From NCBI RefSeq assembly GCF_000987775.1, contig NZ_LAHO01000010.1, positions 113,874 to 177,873 on the forward strand: a stretch of DNA of 64,000 nt, written 5' to 3'. The translations under genes were made by a program, and so were the position numbers. Position 1 is the first letter of the stretch, and each line of letters opens with the position of its first letter. This DNA comes from Arsukibacterium ikkense. Lineage in GTDB: Bacteria > Pseudomonadota > Gammaproteobacteria > Enterobacterales > Alteromonadaceae. The notes below the pieces were generated by a model that worked only from the letters and a program-made list of their open reading frames with translations, was not told the origin of the DNA and made no database searches. Below, piece by piece: positions 36,346-44,952 of the stretch.

Positions 36346-37320
36346 TTATAGCTTTTCCAGCTTAATATCACCGCTGACGGTGCTGATATCGACACTGCCA
36401 TCACCACTGCCCAGGGTAAATTGCAGGCTGCGGGCCGGGCCATATTTAGCTTTTACCGCCTGATCCTTACTCAGCTTATTGCTGATCTTGCCACCAGCCG
36501 AGGCTTTTAAATCAACACGGGCCGACAGCTTGCTATCAAGCGTTAACTCAATATCGCCACTGACACTGCTGCCGCTGATCCTTGGACTGCTGACACCGCG
36601 CAGTTTGGCAGCAATTTCACCATTTACTGTGCTGAGCTTTAATTGCCTGGTACCCGTCAGATCCAGCTCAGCGTCACCATTAACCGTGCTGATGCTAACT
36701 TCTTCCGCGCTGCTGCGTCCTTTAATTTTGCCATTGACCACTTCGTAGCGCAGCCGGCCACTGGACCCTTCATCGTCAATTTTGCCATTTACTGAGTTCA
36801 GCTCAACATTACCACTGGCTGCCCTGACTTTTATTGCGCCGTTAACGGTAGTCAGTTTAACAATATTAGCTAAATCACCGGCGTTAATTTCACCATTGAC
36901 CGAACTTATCTGGCTGCTACCCTGAATACCGGACACCTTAACGTTGCCGTTAACGCCTTTAAATTCGACATGACTACCAACCGGCACTTCAAAGCTCAGC
37001 TCAGCCAGAAATTTTTGGTCGTTGCGGCCATAATTTACCTGGCGCGGCATGGTCATTTCAAAGCGGCTAAAACCCTCTTTCACCTCCAGCAAATAGCCAG
37101 TGGCTTTGCCATCGAGCTTACCGCTAACGCTGAACTTATTGCCCGGCACGGCTTTAATGGTGATCTCACCACTCATCACTTCAATATAAATCTTCTCATT
37201 GGCACTGACGTTATGGCTTTCGTTCACCACTTCGCGCGCATCGGCCAGGGCCAACTGACTGGCACCGAGCAGCAGTATACTGCAAAGCCCACTTAACCAG
37301 TATTGGGTGATTTTTTGCAT
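36346..37320 (-). CDS. DUF4097-type beta-helix repeat protein, exported
   Basis: 324 residues with a signal peptide (MQKITQYWLSGLCSILLLGA, cleavage near LALA). The mature protein is a chain of about 20-residue repeats, each with a turn of the form (S/T)VNG or VSG: GVNGNV, SVNGEI, TVNGAI, SVNGKI, VVNGKI, TVNGDA, TVNGEI, SVSGDI, TVSGDI. This predicts a right-handed beta-helix or solenoid, as in DUF4097/DUF4098 proteins. ATG 37320 has AAGGAG 6 bp upstream; the longer frame would start at TTG within that site. It follows the anti-sigma gene by 18 bp and is a likely target of the ECF factor. Confidence 0.85.
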   Translation of the reverse strand: MQKITQYWLSGLCSILLLGASQLALADAREVVNESHNVSANEKIYIEVMSGEITIKAVPGNKFSVSGKLDGKATGYLLEVKEGFSRFEMTMPRQVNYGRNDQKFLAELSFEVPVGSHVEFKGVNGNVKVSGIQGSSQISSVNGEINAGDLANIVKLTTVNGAIKVRAASGNVELNSVNGKIDDEGSSGRLRYEVVNGKIKGRSSAEEVSISTVNGDAELDLTGTRQLKLSTVNGEIAAKLRGVSSPRISGSSVSGDIELTLDSKLSARVDLKASAGGKISNKLSKDQAVKAKYGPARSLQFTLGSGDGSVDISTVSGDIKLEKL

Positions 37321-37338
37321 CTGACTCTCCTTCAATAG

Positions 37339-37851
37339 CTAACTTATTACTAACGGTTGTTGCAAGGTGGCGCGTTCGATATACGCCAGTTGCTGTTGGT
37401 ATAACTGTTGCAGCTGCGCTAACAGCCGCGGTTCATCCGGATAAAGTTGCAGGGCCTGACGCACCTGAGCGATGGCCTGATCCCAGATAATCAATTGTTG
37501 TTGCCAGTTATCAAAGCCGTCGGCTATCGCCACTATTTGCGCCAGCTGGCGGGCTTTTTGCTGCTCAAAAACTTGTAGTAACTGCAGCTCGGCCGATGGC
37601 ATAGCCGCAGTGTGTTGAGCTGGCGGCGCTAACGTCGCAAACTGCCAGCCCAGCAGCGCCACCAACACTATTGCCGCAGCACTGGCCGGGCTTTGCCATT
37701 TTGATTTGGCGCGCTGTGTGGCTGGCGCCTGTTCAGGGCACGCTGTCACATGGTTTTGCAGCCTGGCCGCTATGCCAGGCCATAAGTCACGCTGTGGCGA
37801 AATCTCGTTGTCCAGCTGGTGCAAGGCTTGCTCAAGTTGCTGCTCATTCAT
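37339..37851 (-). CDS. Probable membrane anti-sigma factor
   Basis: 170 residues. A soluble N-terminal part of about 55 residues precedes one membrane helix (ASAAAIVLVALLGWQFATLA). A helical, Gln/Leu-rich periplasmic part follows. Its ATG overlaps the ECF sigma gene by 8 bp, the usual arrangement for a cognate anti-sigma factor. No zinc HxxxCxxC motif is seen, so it is not a ZAS-domain protein. The family is not recognised; function is inferred from topology and position. Confidence 0.7.
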   Translation of the reverse strand: MNEQQLEQALHQLDNEISPQRDLWPGIAARLQNHVTACPEQAPATQRAKSKWQSPASAAAIVLVALLGWQFATLAPPAQHTAAMPSAELQLLQVFEQQKARQLAQIVAIADGFDNWQQQLIIWDQAIAQVRQALQLYPDEPRLLAQLQQLYQQQLAYIERATLQQPLVIS

Positions 37852-38383
37852 CGGCTAACCACTCCCGTAATAATTGCCTGGCCCGGTGGTACTGCGCTTT
37901 AGAACTGCCTTCGGCTATGCCCAGCAAGCCGGCAATTTCCTGATGCTGATAGCCCTCAATGGCAAACAGCACAAATACCGCTCTGGCCTGCGCCGGTAAG
38001 CGCAAGATGGCCTGCTCCAGTTGTGCCTGCTCGCCACTGCAGGCAACCGTTGCGGCTGCCAGCTCTGGCTGAGCGCTCTCAGCAAGCTGGTCGCTGCTGT
38101 CAGTCAGGCGTAAATGTTTGCTCTGACGCCATGCATCAATAGCTGTGCGGGTGGCAATACTGTGCAGCCAGGTGGCAAAACTGCTGTCACCACGAAAAGC
38201 TGGCAGTTGCTGCCACACTTTAACAAACACCTCCTGGCTGGCATCTTCCGCTTGCTGTTTATGTGCCAGCAAGCGCCAGCAAATAGCATACACTCTGCCC
38301 ACAAACTGCTGGTACAGCTGGTAAAACGCCTGTTTATCACCAAGTTTGGCGGCGGCAATTACCTGCGCCAGCTCTATTGCCAT
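37844..38383 (-). CDS. ECF RNA polymerase sigma factor
   Basis: 179 residues. Region 2 (about 20-90) contains AEDASQEVFVKVWQQL and FRGDSSFATWLHSIATRTAI, the core-binding and -10-recognition helices. Region 4 (about 115-170) has ARAVFVLFAIEGYQHQEIAG and the helix-turn-helix GIAEGSSKAQYHRARQLL. Region 3 is absent, as in all ECF factors. It is first of a three-gene operon with a membrane anti-sigma and a DUF4097 protein, implying a signal from the envelope. No autoregulated promoter motif could be identified in the 38384-38479 gap. Confidence 0.92.
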   Translation of the reverse strand: MAIELAQVIAAAKLGDKQAFYQLYQQFVGRVYAICWRLLAHKQQAEDASQEVFVKVWQQLPAFRGDSSFATWLHSIATRTAIDAWRQSKHLRLTDSSDQLAESAQPELAAATVACSGEQAQLEQAILRLPAQARAVFVLFAIEGYQHQEIAGLLGIAEGSSKAQYHRARQLLREWLADE

Positions 38384-38479
38384 AACTGCCCTTTGTTAGA
38401 TTTACCGGCCATATTGGCTAAATATTGTCAGGTTAGTCGACAGGATGATCAGAAAGGTTTAAATGCCGCAGCTTATTTT

Positions 38480-39694
38480 TTAAAACCGACATTTACTGCG
38501 CCGCCATAACCACAACGCCAGCGCCAGGGTCAGGCTGTACATCAGCAGCGACGCCAACACTACGCCGGGCCAGCCCAGCCAGTGCCAGAACGGTTGCAGG
38601 TAAAAACCACCAATACTGGCACCCACATAATAAAACACCAGATACAGCGCGCTGGCACTGGCCTTAGCCCGCTTGGCATGCTGGTTTACCCAACTGCTGG
38701 CCAGCGAATGACACAGAAAAAAGCCAAAGGCACTGATAAAAAAGCCAATGACAATAAATACCAGCTGCGTTTGCAAGGTGACCAGCGTGCCCAGCATCAT
38801 CAGCACTATACCCAGCATCATCGCCAGCGGCGCAGAGTAGCGCTGGCCAATTTTAGCGGATAATGCAGAGCCAATAGTGCCGGTAAAATAGGTAATAAAC
38901 AGTAAACCCAACATACTGCTGCTAAGCAGATAAGGCGGTGCCGCCAGCACAAAACTGATAAAAGTATATTGATTTAAAAATACCAGAAAATTCAGACCGC
39001 CAATCAGGTAGGTCAGCAACAGTAGTGGTTGGCGCAAATGAAAAGCATGATCTTGCAAGGCCTGCCACAACTGAAAACGCTGTGGGGTAAAGCGGTTTGA
39101 AGCAGGCAAATAACGCCATATAAAATAGCAGCTTAGCGCACTAAGCGCCGTCATGGGCCAGAATACCCACTGCCAGTGGCCAACATCGGCCAGACCGCCG
39201 GCCAGTAAGCGGCCGCCAATACCACCCAACGAATTGGCGCTGATGTAATAGCCCACGGCCGTTACCAGCGCCGGTGTTGAATACTCCTCGCCCATCCAGG
39301 CAATGGCAATCGCTGGCAGGCCACCGAGGCAAATGCCCTGAATGGCGCGCCAGCACAGTAAAGCACCAAAGCTTTCTACCTGAGTCAGCGCCAGGGTACT
39401 TATTGTCATACCAAGCAGGGTCAACAACAATAAGGGCTTGCGGCCCCAGGCGTCCGATAACGATGCATACACCAGTAAGGACAAGCCCAGCCCCGCCGTA
39501 GCAATGGTATAACTCAGGCTGGCCTGCAACGGACTTAGCTGAAATTCGCGGCTTAACTGCGGCAATAGTGGCTGCAGCAAATGCAAATTGGCAAACACTA
39601 CCACCGCCGCCAGACACAGCGCAAAACAACTGCGATAAAACGCGGCCGATTTATACTCAATCACAATGCGATATCCGCCAACAGAAAGCCGCAT
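38480..39694 (-). CDS. MFS transporter, drug/H+ antiporter (YnfM-like)
   Basis: 404 residues with 12 hydrophobic segments, inner-membrane exporter. The loop 2-3 motif is SDAWGRKPLLLLTLLG (motif A, D-x-x-G-R-K/R). Motif LHLLQPLLPQLSREFQLSP after TM1 is typical of the YnfM/DHA1 branch. ATG 39694 lacks a good ribosome-binding site; a GTG at 39664 is an alternative. The divergent MATE gene begins only 28 bp away, so the promoters must overlap coding sequence. Substrate unknown. Confidence 0.88.
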   Translation of the reverse strand: MRLSVGGYRIVIEYKSAAFYRSCFALCLAAVVVFANLHLLQPLLPQLSREFQLSPLQASLSYTIATAGLGLSLLVYASLSDAWGRKPLLLLTLLGMTISTLALTQVESFGALLCWRAIQGICLGGLPAIAIAWMGEEYSTPALVTAVGYYISANSLGGIGGRLLAGGLADVGHWQWVFWPMTALSALSCYFIWRYLPASNRFTPQRFQLWQALQDHAFHLRQPLLLLTYLIGGLNFLVFLNQYTFISFVLAAPPYLLSSSMLGLLFITYFTGTIGSALSAKIGQRYSAPLAMMLGIVLMMLGTLVTLQTQLVFIVIGFFISAFGFFLCHSLASSWVNQHAKRAKASASALYLVFYYVGASIGGFYLQPFWHWLGWPGVVLASLLMYSLTLALALWLWRRSKCRF

Positions 39695-39706
39695 TGTACT
39701 GACTTT

Positions 39707-39716
39707 ACCTTAAGGT
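39707..39716. other. Palindrome between divergent exporter genes
   Basis: ACCTTAAGGT, a perfect 10-bp palindrome in the middle of the 28-bp gap between the MFS and MATE genes. It also supplies the AAGG of the MATE ribosome-binding site. A shared operator is possible but not shown. Confidence 0.3.
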
Positions 39717-39722
39717 TACGAG

Positions 39723-41150
39723 TTGCCAGGTCAGTACTTTATCCTCTGGCATCAAGCCATAAGCCGTGTATCATTGCCTCAACTCCCAGCCAAACAGGTA
39801 CCTGGCTTGCTGTCATTATTTTTAAATGCGCCGCTGCAAAAAAAAGTGGCGGCCATTGCCCTGCCGATGGTGCTGTCGAATTTATCAGTGCCATTGCTGG
39901 CACTGGTTGATACCGCAGTCAGTGGCCATTTAGCGCATGCCTGGTATCTGGGCGGTGTGGCGCTTGGCTCAAGTTTAATCAGTTTGCTGTTTTTTCTGCT
40001 GGGCTTTTTGCGCATGAGTACCACCGGCCTGACAGCCCAGGCATATGGCGCCAGTGACCACGCCGGCCAGCTGCGCTGTTTAAGCCAGAGCCTGCTCGTC
40101 GCCCTGCTACTGGCCGCCCTGCTGTTACTGCTGCAGTGGCCTCTGGCCCAGCTGGCTTTTAGCGTGAGTAACGCCAGCAGCGAGGTAAACCAGCAGGCCC
40201 AGTTGTATTTTGGCATACGGATCTGGAGTGCTCCGGCAACTTTAGTTAATCTGGTGCTGATGGGCTGGTTTTTAGGCCGGCAAAATGCCCGCTACCCGAT
40301 GTGGATGCTGATTTTCACCAACCTGATTAATATTATGCTCGACTTGCTGTTTGTACTGGGCTTTGGCTGGCAGGTAGCGGGTATCGCTGCAGCCTCAGTG
40401 GTAGCCGATTACGCGGGCTTGCTGCTGGGCGGCTATTTATTGCTGCACCGTCTGCCCGCAAGGGATTTACGGCTAAGCATGCGCAGAGAGCTGGCAAAAC
40501 TGGCCGGCTTAACGCGCTTATTTGCGCTGAACCGCGATATTTTTCTGCGCAGTTTGTGCTTACAAAGCGTGTTTGTGTTTATTGCCTTTCAGGGTGCCGC
40601 TTATGGCGATAATACGCTGGCCGCCAATGCGGTGCTGCTCAGCTTTCTCATGCTGGTATCCTATGCGTTGGATGGCCTGGCTTACGCCGCCGAAAGCCTG
40701 GTGGGCAAAGCCATTGGCGCCGGCGACAGCCGGCTGCTGGGTAATACCCTGGGCCTGCTGGCGCTGTGGTGCCTGATACTGGCAGCCGTTTTCAGCACAA
40801 GCTACGGCCTGTTTGGCGATATGTTTGTTGGCATACTGACTTCCATACCTGAGGTGCAGCAGCATGCTGCGCTGTATCTGGGCTGGATGATCATACTGCC
40901 GCTACTGGCCTGCTGGGCCTATTTGCTGGACGGGGTATTTATTGGCGCAACTCAGGGTAAGACGCTGCGCAATAGCATGGTTATCGCCCTGCTGGGCTTT
41001 GCCGGCAGTTTTTACCTGCTGCAAAGCTGGCAAAACCATGCGCTGTGGGCCGCGCTGGCGATATTTATGGCGCTGCGCAGTATAAGTTTGGCCATAGTGC
41101 TGAGGCGCCAGTGGCAAAGTGGTCAGTTATGGCAAACACCCTTAGCTTAA
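39723..41150 (+). CDS. MATE family efflux transporter (DinF-like)
   Basis: 475 residues with 12 hydrophobic helices; cation-coupled multidrug exporter of the inner membrane. Family features include IALPMVLSNLSVPLLALVDT near the start (the conserved Pro and Asp of TM1), AHAWYLGGVALGSSL and GLTAQAYGA, and the second half begins near LFALNRDIFLRSLCLQ. The DinF branch is indicated by the RDIFLRSL and AANAVLLSFL motifs. No ATG precedes TM1; TTG 39723, with AAGG 7 bp upstream, is the best start, with other TTG codons at 39774 and 39807. Divergent from an MFS exporter gene. Confidence 0.87.
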   Translation: MPGQYFILWHQAISRVSLPQLPAKQVPGLLSLFLNAPLQKKVAAIALPMVLSNLSVPLLALVDTAVSGHLAHAWYLGGVALGSSLISLLFFLLGFLRMSTTGLTAQAYGASDHAGQLRCLSQSLLVALLLAALLLLLQWPLAQLAFSVSNASSEVNQQAQLYFGIRIWSAPATLVNLVLMGWFLGRQNARYPMWMLIFTNLINIMLDLLFVLGFGWQVAGIAAASVVADYAGLLLGGYLLLHRLPARDLRLSMRRELAKLAGLTRLFALNRDIFLRSLCLQSVFVFIAFQGAAYGDNTLAANAVLLSFLMLVSYALDGLAYAAESLVGKAIGAGDSRLLGNTLGLLALWCLILAAVFSTSYGLFGDMFVGILTSIPEVQQHAALYLGWMIILPLLACWAYLLDGVFIGATQGKTLRNSMVIALLGFAGSFYLLQSWQNHALWAALAIFMALRSISLAIVLRRQWQSGQLWQTPLA

Positions 41151-41262
41151 AAACCTCAGGCTTTTTGTTAAGTTATTGCTAAGCTCCTGCCCCTCGGTTA
41201 GAGTGGTCAGCGTCATAATTCTACAGTGCCAGAGCACTGACTAATAACGAGACGCAACCTGC

Positions 41263-42642
41263 ATGAGTACTTCCACTATATCAACCCCGTTGTCGGCGCT
41301 ACCGCAACCCTCATCGTTTTATCGATGGATGGTATTATTGTTTGTCAGCCTGGCGATGTTTGGTAACTATTATATTTACGACTCGCTGTGGCCCATTGTT
41401 GATTTACTGCGGGAGCAGCGTAACTTCAGCTATCAGCAAATTGGCTGGTTATCGACCGCCTACAATATTGCCGCCTTATGTGTGCTGCTGCTCGGTGGTT
41501 ATATTATTGACCGCTGGGGCACCAAAAAAGCCATTACCCTGTTTGCGTTAATATGCCTGGTTGCCGCAGCAGTCACGGCCTTCAGCCCCAACTTTGAAAC
41601 CATGTTCGCCGGCCGCTTTATGCTGGGCCTGGGTGCAGAACCCCTGATCGTGGCAGCTACCACAGTGCTGGCCAAATGGTTTAAAGGCAAAGAGCTAAGC
41701 TTTGCCTTTGGCATTAACTTATCTATCTCGCGGCTCGGATCGGCTTCTGCTGACTGGTCTACCGGCTTTGCCAGCCCGCTATATGTGAACTGGCAGGACC
41801 CGTTATGGCTGGCCACCGCTGTTGCCGGCATTTCAGTGACGGCAGCTATCTTATACTGGATTTTAGAGCGACGGGCCGAAGGTCGTTACGATCTCGGCGT
41901 AGCCGATAGCACCGACAAACTGGAATTTAAAAGTATGTATGCGTTTAGCGCCTCATACTGGTACATAGTGGCGTTATGTGTGGTGTTCTATGCCACGGTG
42001 TTTCCGTTTCGCAGTTTTGCGATAGATTACTTTCAACAAGCACATGGCCTGGACCGCGAAGCCGCAGGTATTTTAAGCAGCTTATTGCCAGTAGCAGCTA
42101 TAATTGCCACGCCTTTATTTGGCCTGTGGGTAGACAGAGTCGGCAAGCGGGCACTGTTTATGGCGGTGGGCTCGCTGGTGATGCTACCGCTGTTTTTAAT
42201 GGTAACCTATTTACCAGCGGGGCCGGACGTTGGCATTATGATCCCCTTTATTGGCAGCGCTGTGGTGCCACTCACCCTGTTATTAGTCATTTTGCTGCTG
42301 GGCATGGTGTTTTCACTTATTCCGGCAGTAATGTGGCCGTCAGTTGCTTATATCGTTGATAGCCGCCGCCTCGGTAGTGCCTACGCCCTGATGACCTTTT
42401 GTCAGCAAATTGGCTGGGCCATAGTGCCATTAGCGGTGGGCTACTTAAATGACGTTTATCTGGCAGGACCAGAAAATATTGATGGTTACACTCCCGGCAT
42501 GTGGTTCTACACCGCCCTGGCATCGTTAGGTTTATATTTCTCTTATAAACTGTGGCGCACCGAACAAGGTCCGGGTAGCCATGGTCTGGATTCCATCACC
42601 ACTAAACGGCCGGTCGTCAGCGCAGAGCAACATCCCGGTTAA
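41263..42642 (+). CDS. MFS transporter (MFSD1-like)
   Basis: 459 residues, 12 hydrophobic segments. TM1-TM2 motif FGNYYIYDSLWPIVDLL, then IIDRWGTKKAITLFA (motif A) and GRFMLGLGAEPLIVAATTVL. The second half has GLWVDRVGKRALFMAVG and IPAVMWPSVAYIVDSRRLGS. These motifs resemble the MFSD1 family, whose animal members export dipeptides from lysosomes; the bacterial substrate is not known. Separate promoter region downstream of the MATE gene; ends in a strong terminator. Confidence 0.87.
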   Translation: MSTSTISTPLSALPQPSSFYRWMVLLFVSLAMFGNYYIYDSLWPIVDLLREQRNFSYQQIGWLSTAYNIAALCVLLLGGYIIDRWGTKKAITLFALICLVAAAVTAFSPNFETMFAGRFMLGLGAEPLIVAATTVLAKWFKGKELSFAFGINLSISRLGSASADWSTGFASPLYVNWQDPLWLATAVAGISVTAAILYWILERRAEGRYDLGVADSTDKLEFKSMYAFSASYWYIVALCVVFYATVFPFRSFAIDYFQQAHGLDREAAGILSSLLPVAAIIATPLFGLWVDRVGKRALFMAVGSLVMLPLFLMVTYLPAGPDVGIMIPFIGSAVVPLTLLLVILLLGMVFSLIPAVMWPSVAYIVDSRRLGSAYALMTFCQQIGWAIVPLAVGYLNDVYLAGPENIDGYTPGMWFYTALASLGLYFSYKLWRTEQGPGSHGLDSITTKRPVVSAEQHPG

Positions 42643-42666
42643 ACGCTAGTTATAGCAGAACCATCT

Positions 42667-42700
42667 AAAACGGCGCCTGATAAAAGAGCGCCGTTTTTTT
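42667..42700 (+). terminator. Intrinsic terminator after the MFSD1-like gene
   Basis: AAAACGGCGC (42667-42676) pairs with GCGCCGTTTT (42688-42697), loop of 11 nt, then more T. A strong rho-independent terminator 25 bp after the stop; the A-tract makes it potentially bidirectional. Confidence 0.85.
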
Positions 42701-42714
42701 ATGCAAAAAAACGT

Positions 42715-42741
42715 TAAAGTTTCGGCAAACGCCGCCGATAC
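42715..42741 (+). promoter_or_regulatory. FliA (sigma-28) promoter of the DUF5610 gene
   Basis: TAAAGTTT (42715-42722), exactly 11 bp, then GCCGATAC (42734-42741). The E. coli sigma-28 consensus is TAAAGTTT-N11-GCCGATAA: 15 of 16 positions agree and the spacing is exact. A transcript start near 42748 would give a 46-nt leader. This places the downstream gene in the late flagellar class. Confidence 0.75.
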
Positions 42742-42793
42742 TCTCGTTAAGCTATATTTTAACTAACATATTACTCAGCAAGAGGTCATCACT

Positions 42794-43444
42794 ATGGCTA
42801 TTTCACCCAATACACCCGCCACTGTAGCGAAAAGCAGCTCTGCATCGTCTGCCGCGCAACAAAACCAGACCGTCAAAAACGACGAAAATGGCGCTGTTGC
42901 CAATAAGGGCATTACCAATAATGCCGAGCAAGCCCGTCAGGCGCAGAATATCGCCATTTTAAAAGCCAACGAGCAAGTATCACTGCGCAGCAATAATGAC
43001 TCGCTAAGCTTGCTGTATAAAACGGCGCTGGACGGCATCAACGCTGAGCTGGAACCCATATTTGGCGAAAATGCAGCGCAGAAAATATATGATTCAGGCA
43101 TTGATACTTCGCCAGAAGCAACAGCAGAGCGAATTGTCGCCTTTGCTACCGGCTTTTACAGCCGCTATAAAGAGCAGAACCCGGGTCGCTCAGAAGAAGA
43201 GCAGCTTGATAACTTTTTAAAAGTGATTGGCGGCGGTATTGAAAAAGGCTTTGCTGATGCCAAAAGCATTCTGAAAGGCTTAAAAGTTTACGAGGGCGAA
43301 GTAGAAGCCGGCGTTGACCAAACCTATGCCAAAGTGATGGCCGGGCTGGATAGCTTCCGGCAGAAAATGCTGGAGCTGGCTGAGCAACCAACGGATGCCA
43401 GTGCAGCACCGGCGAAGAAAACTGAGCCGGCCAGCGGTGCCTGA
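42794..43444 (+). CDS. DUF5610 domain protein, probable flagellar-class gene
   Basis: 216 residues, soluble, no signal peptide. The first 60 residues are low-complexity (Ser, Ala, Asn, Gln). The DUF5610 core runs about 65-190: LSLLYKTALDGINAELEPIF, SPEATAERIVAFATGFYSRY, FLKVIGGGIEKGFADAKSIL and VDQTYAKVMAGLDSFRQKM. The tail is Ala/Pro-rich. Function unknown. The FliA-type promoter upstream suggests expression with late flagellar genes, and the disordered start with helical core would suit a secreted or flagellum-associated protein; that is inference. AGAGG precedes ATG 42794 by about 8 bp. Confidence 0.82.
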   Translation: MAISPNTPATVAKSSSASSAAQQNQTVKNDENGAVANKGITNNAEQARQAQNIAILKANEQVSLRSNNDSLSLLYKTALDGINAELEPIFGENAAQKIYDSGIDTSPEATAERIVAFATGFYSRYKEQNPGRSEEEQLDNFLKVIGGGIEKGFADAKSILKGLKVYEGEVEAGVDQTYAKVMAGLDSFRQKMLELAEQPTDASAAPAKKTEPASGA

Positions 43445-43470
43445 GCTTAGCTGACAGGCACACTGCCAGC

Positions 43471-44766
43471 TTAATGCTCCAGGTTATCGATGCGGGTAAC
43501 CAGCAGCTGATCGATTTTGTAGCTGTCGATATCGACCACTTCAAATTTGTAGCCACCGTGCAACACAAAGTCGGTGCGCTTGGGTATTTTACGCAGGGTA
43601 AACATCATAAAGCCGGCAATGGTTTCGTAATTTTCTGAATTGGGAAAGCTGTCGATATCCAGCACCCGCATCACATCAGCCAAGGGCGTTAAGCCCTCGA
43701 CCAACCAGGAGTTGGCATCACGTTTGACAATTTGTTCTTCTTCCGAGCTGACCAGCTCGCCCATCACGATGCTCATCACATCTTTTAAAGTAATAATCCC
43801 CACCACCAGCGCGTACTCATTCATAATAATGGCAAAATCGACCCCGGTAGATTTAAAGTGTTCCAGCGCTTCGTACAACGATAAAGTATCAGGGATAATC
43901 AGTGGTGAGCGTACTATGCCCTCTTTTTTCAGTGAGATAGGCTGGTCGTGCAATACCTGCATTAAAATATCACGGGTATCGACATAGCCCACAATCCTGT
44001 CCAGCACTTCATCACAGACAATAAACTTAGCATGCGGGTGCTCGGCAATTTTCGCTTTAATATTGTCTTGCGACTCGTTATTGGTAAAGAAAATCAGGCT
44101 CTCACGTGCCGTCATGGCGGAGGTTACCGTGCGTGACTCCATATCAAATACGTTTTCCAGCAGCTGGTGTTCATGCTGTTGCAGCACACCCGCCTGGGCG
44201 CCGGCATCCATCATCGCCATAATATCGTCAGGAGTAATATCGTCTTTACGTAGGGTGGGCACATTAAACAAGCTGAAAAACAAATTGGCCAGGCCATTAA
44301 ATAGCCAGACCAGCGGCTTTAACAGCACAATTAACAGCAACATAGGCCGGACTATTTTCACCGCTATTTTTTCCGGAGAAATCATCGCCAGCCTTTTGGG
44401 CATTAAGTCAGCAAACAAAATAAACAGCGACGTTACAAAGAATACCGATAAGGTAAAGGCCGCTGCCGGCACCCAGCTGGCGTCAGTGAACATAGCCAGT
44501 AATGACGAAAAATATGGTGTAAAAGCCGACTCACCGAGAATACCGCCTAAAATGGCCACCGCATTTAAGCCAATTTGCACCACAGTAAAGAAGTTGCCAG
44601 GATGTTCCTGCAGCATTAATACTTTTTCAGCGCTGACATCGCCCTGGGTGGCCATCATTCGCAAGCGCATTTTTCGTGATGCCGCCAGCGCTATTTCAGA
44701 TACTGAAAAAAACGAACTGGTAGCCACCAGCAGCAACATAACAAACAGGTATTCTATGGTACTCAT
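43471..44766 (-). CDS. HlyC/CorC (CNNM) family transporter-like protein
   Basis: 431 residues. The DUF21/CNNM membrane domain fills about 1-190 with SVSEIALAASRKMRLRMMA and a C-terminal GLANLFFSLFNVP. Two CBS motifs follow (MTARESLIFFTN; LSLYEALEHFKSTGVDFAII), then the CorC_HlyC domain (about 345-425, WLVEGLTPLADVMRVL and TIAGFMMFTLRKIPK). Such proteins are linked to Mg2+/Co2+ homeostasis and resistance. Convergent with the DUF5610 gene. A minus-strand TATAAT lies at 44801-44796 near the expected promoter site. Confidence 0.9.
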   Translation of the reverse strand: MSTIEYLFVMLLLVATSSFFSVSEIALAASRKMRLRMMATQGDVSAEKVLMLQEHPGNFFTVVQIGLNAVAILGGILGESAFTPYFSSLLAMFTDASWVPAAAFTLSVFFVTSLFILFADLMPKRLAMISPEKIAVKIVRPMLLLIVLLKPLVWLFNGLANLFFSLFNVPTLRKDDITPDDIMAMMDAGAQAGVLQQHEHQLLENVFDMESRTVTSAMTARESLIFFTNNESQDNIKAKIAEHPHAKFIVCDEVLDRIVGYVDTRDILMQVLHDQPISLKKEGIVRSPLIIPDTLSLYEALEHFKSTGVDFAIIMNEYALVVGIITLKDVMSIVMGELVSSEEEQIVKRDANSWLVEGLTPLADVMRVLDIDSFPNSENYETIAGFMMFTLRKIPKRTDFVLHGGYKFEVVDIDSYKIDQLLVTRIDNLEH

Positions 44767-44952
44767 AGCCTTTCCGACCTAAATTCAGGATCTTGATTAT
44801 AGCGGTTTTGTTGCAACAATAACGCTAAGCATTTGAAAAATTTCATGCTAAATCACATGATAGAGTACATTTAACGATAAATACCGCTGGTAATTTGCAC
44901 GATATTTTATTAAAACGAACAACAGAATTAAGTGATCTGAGCAATAACTATA

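Noticed and set aside
44063..44782. 239-codon plus-strand frame opposite the CorC-type gene
   Set aside because: Antisense shadow with Ser/Thr/Ile-rich unstructured composition; the minus-strand gene is a recognisable family.
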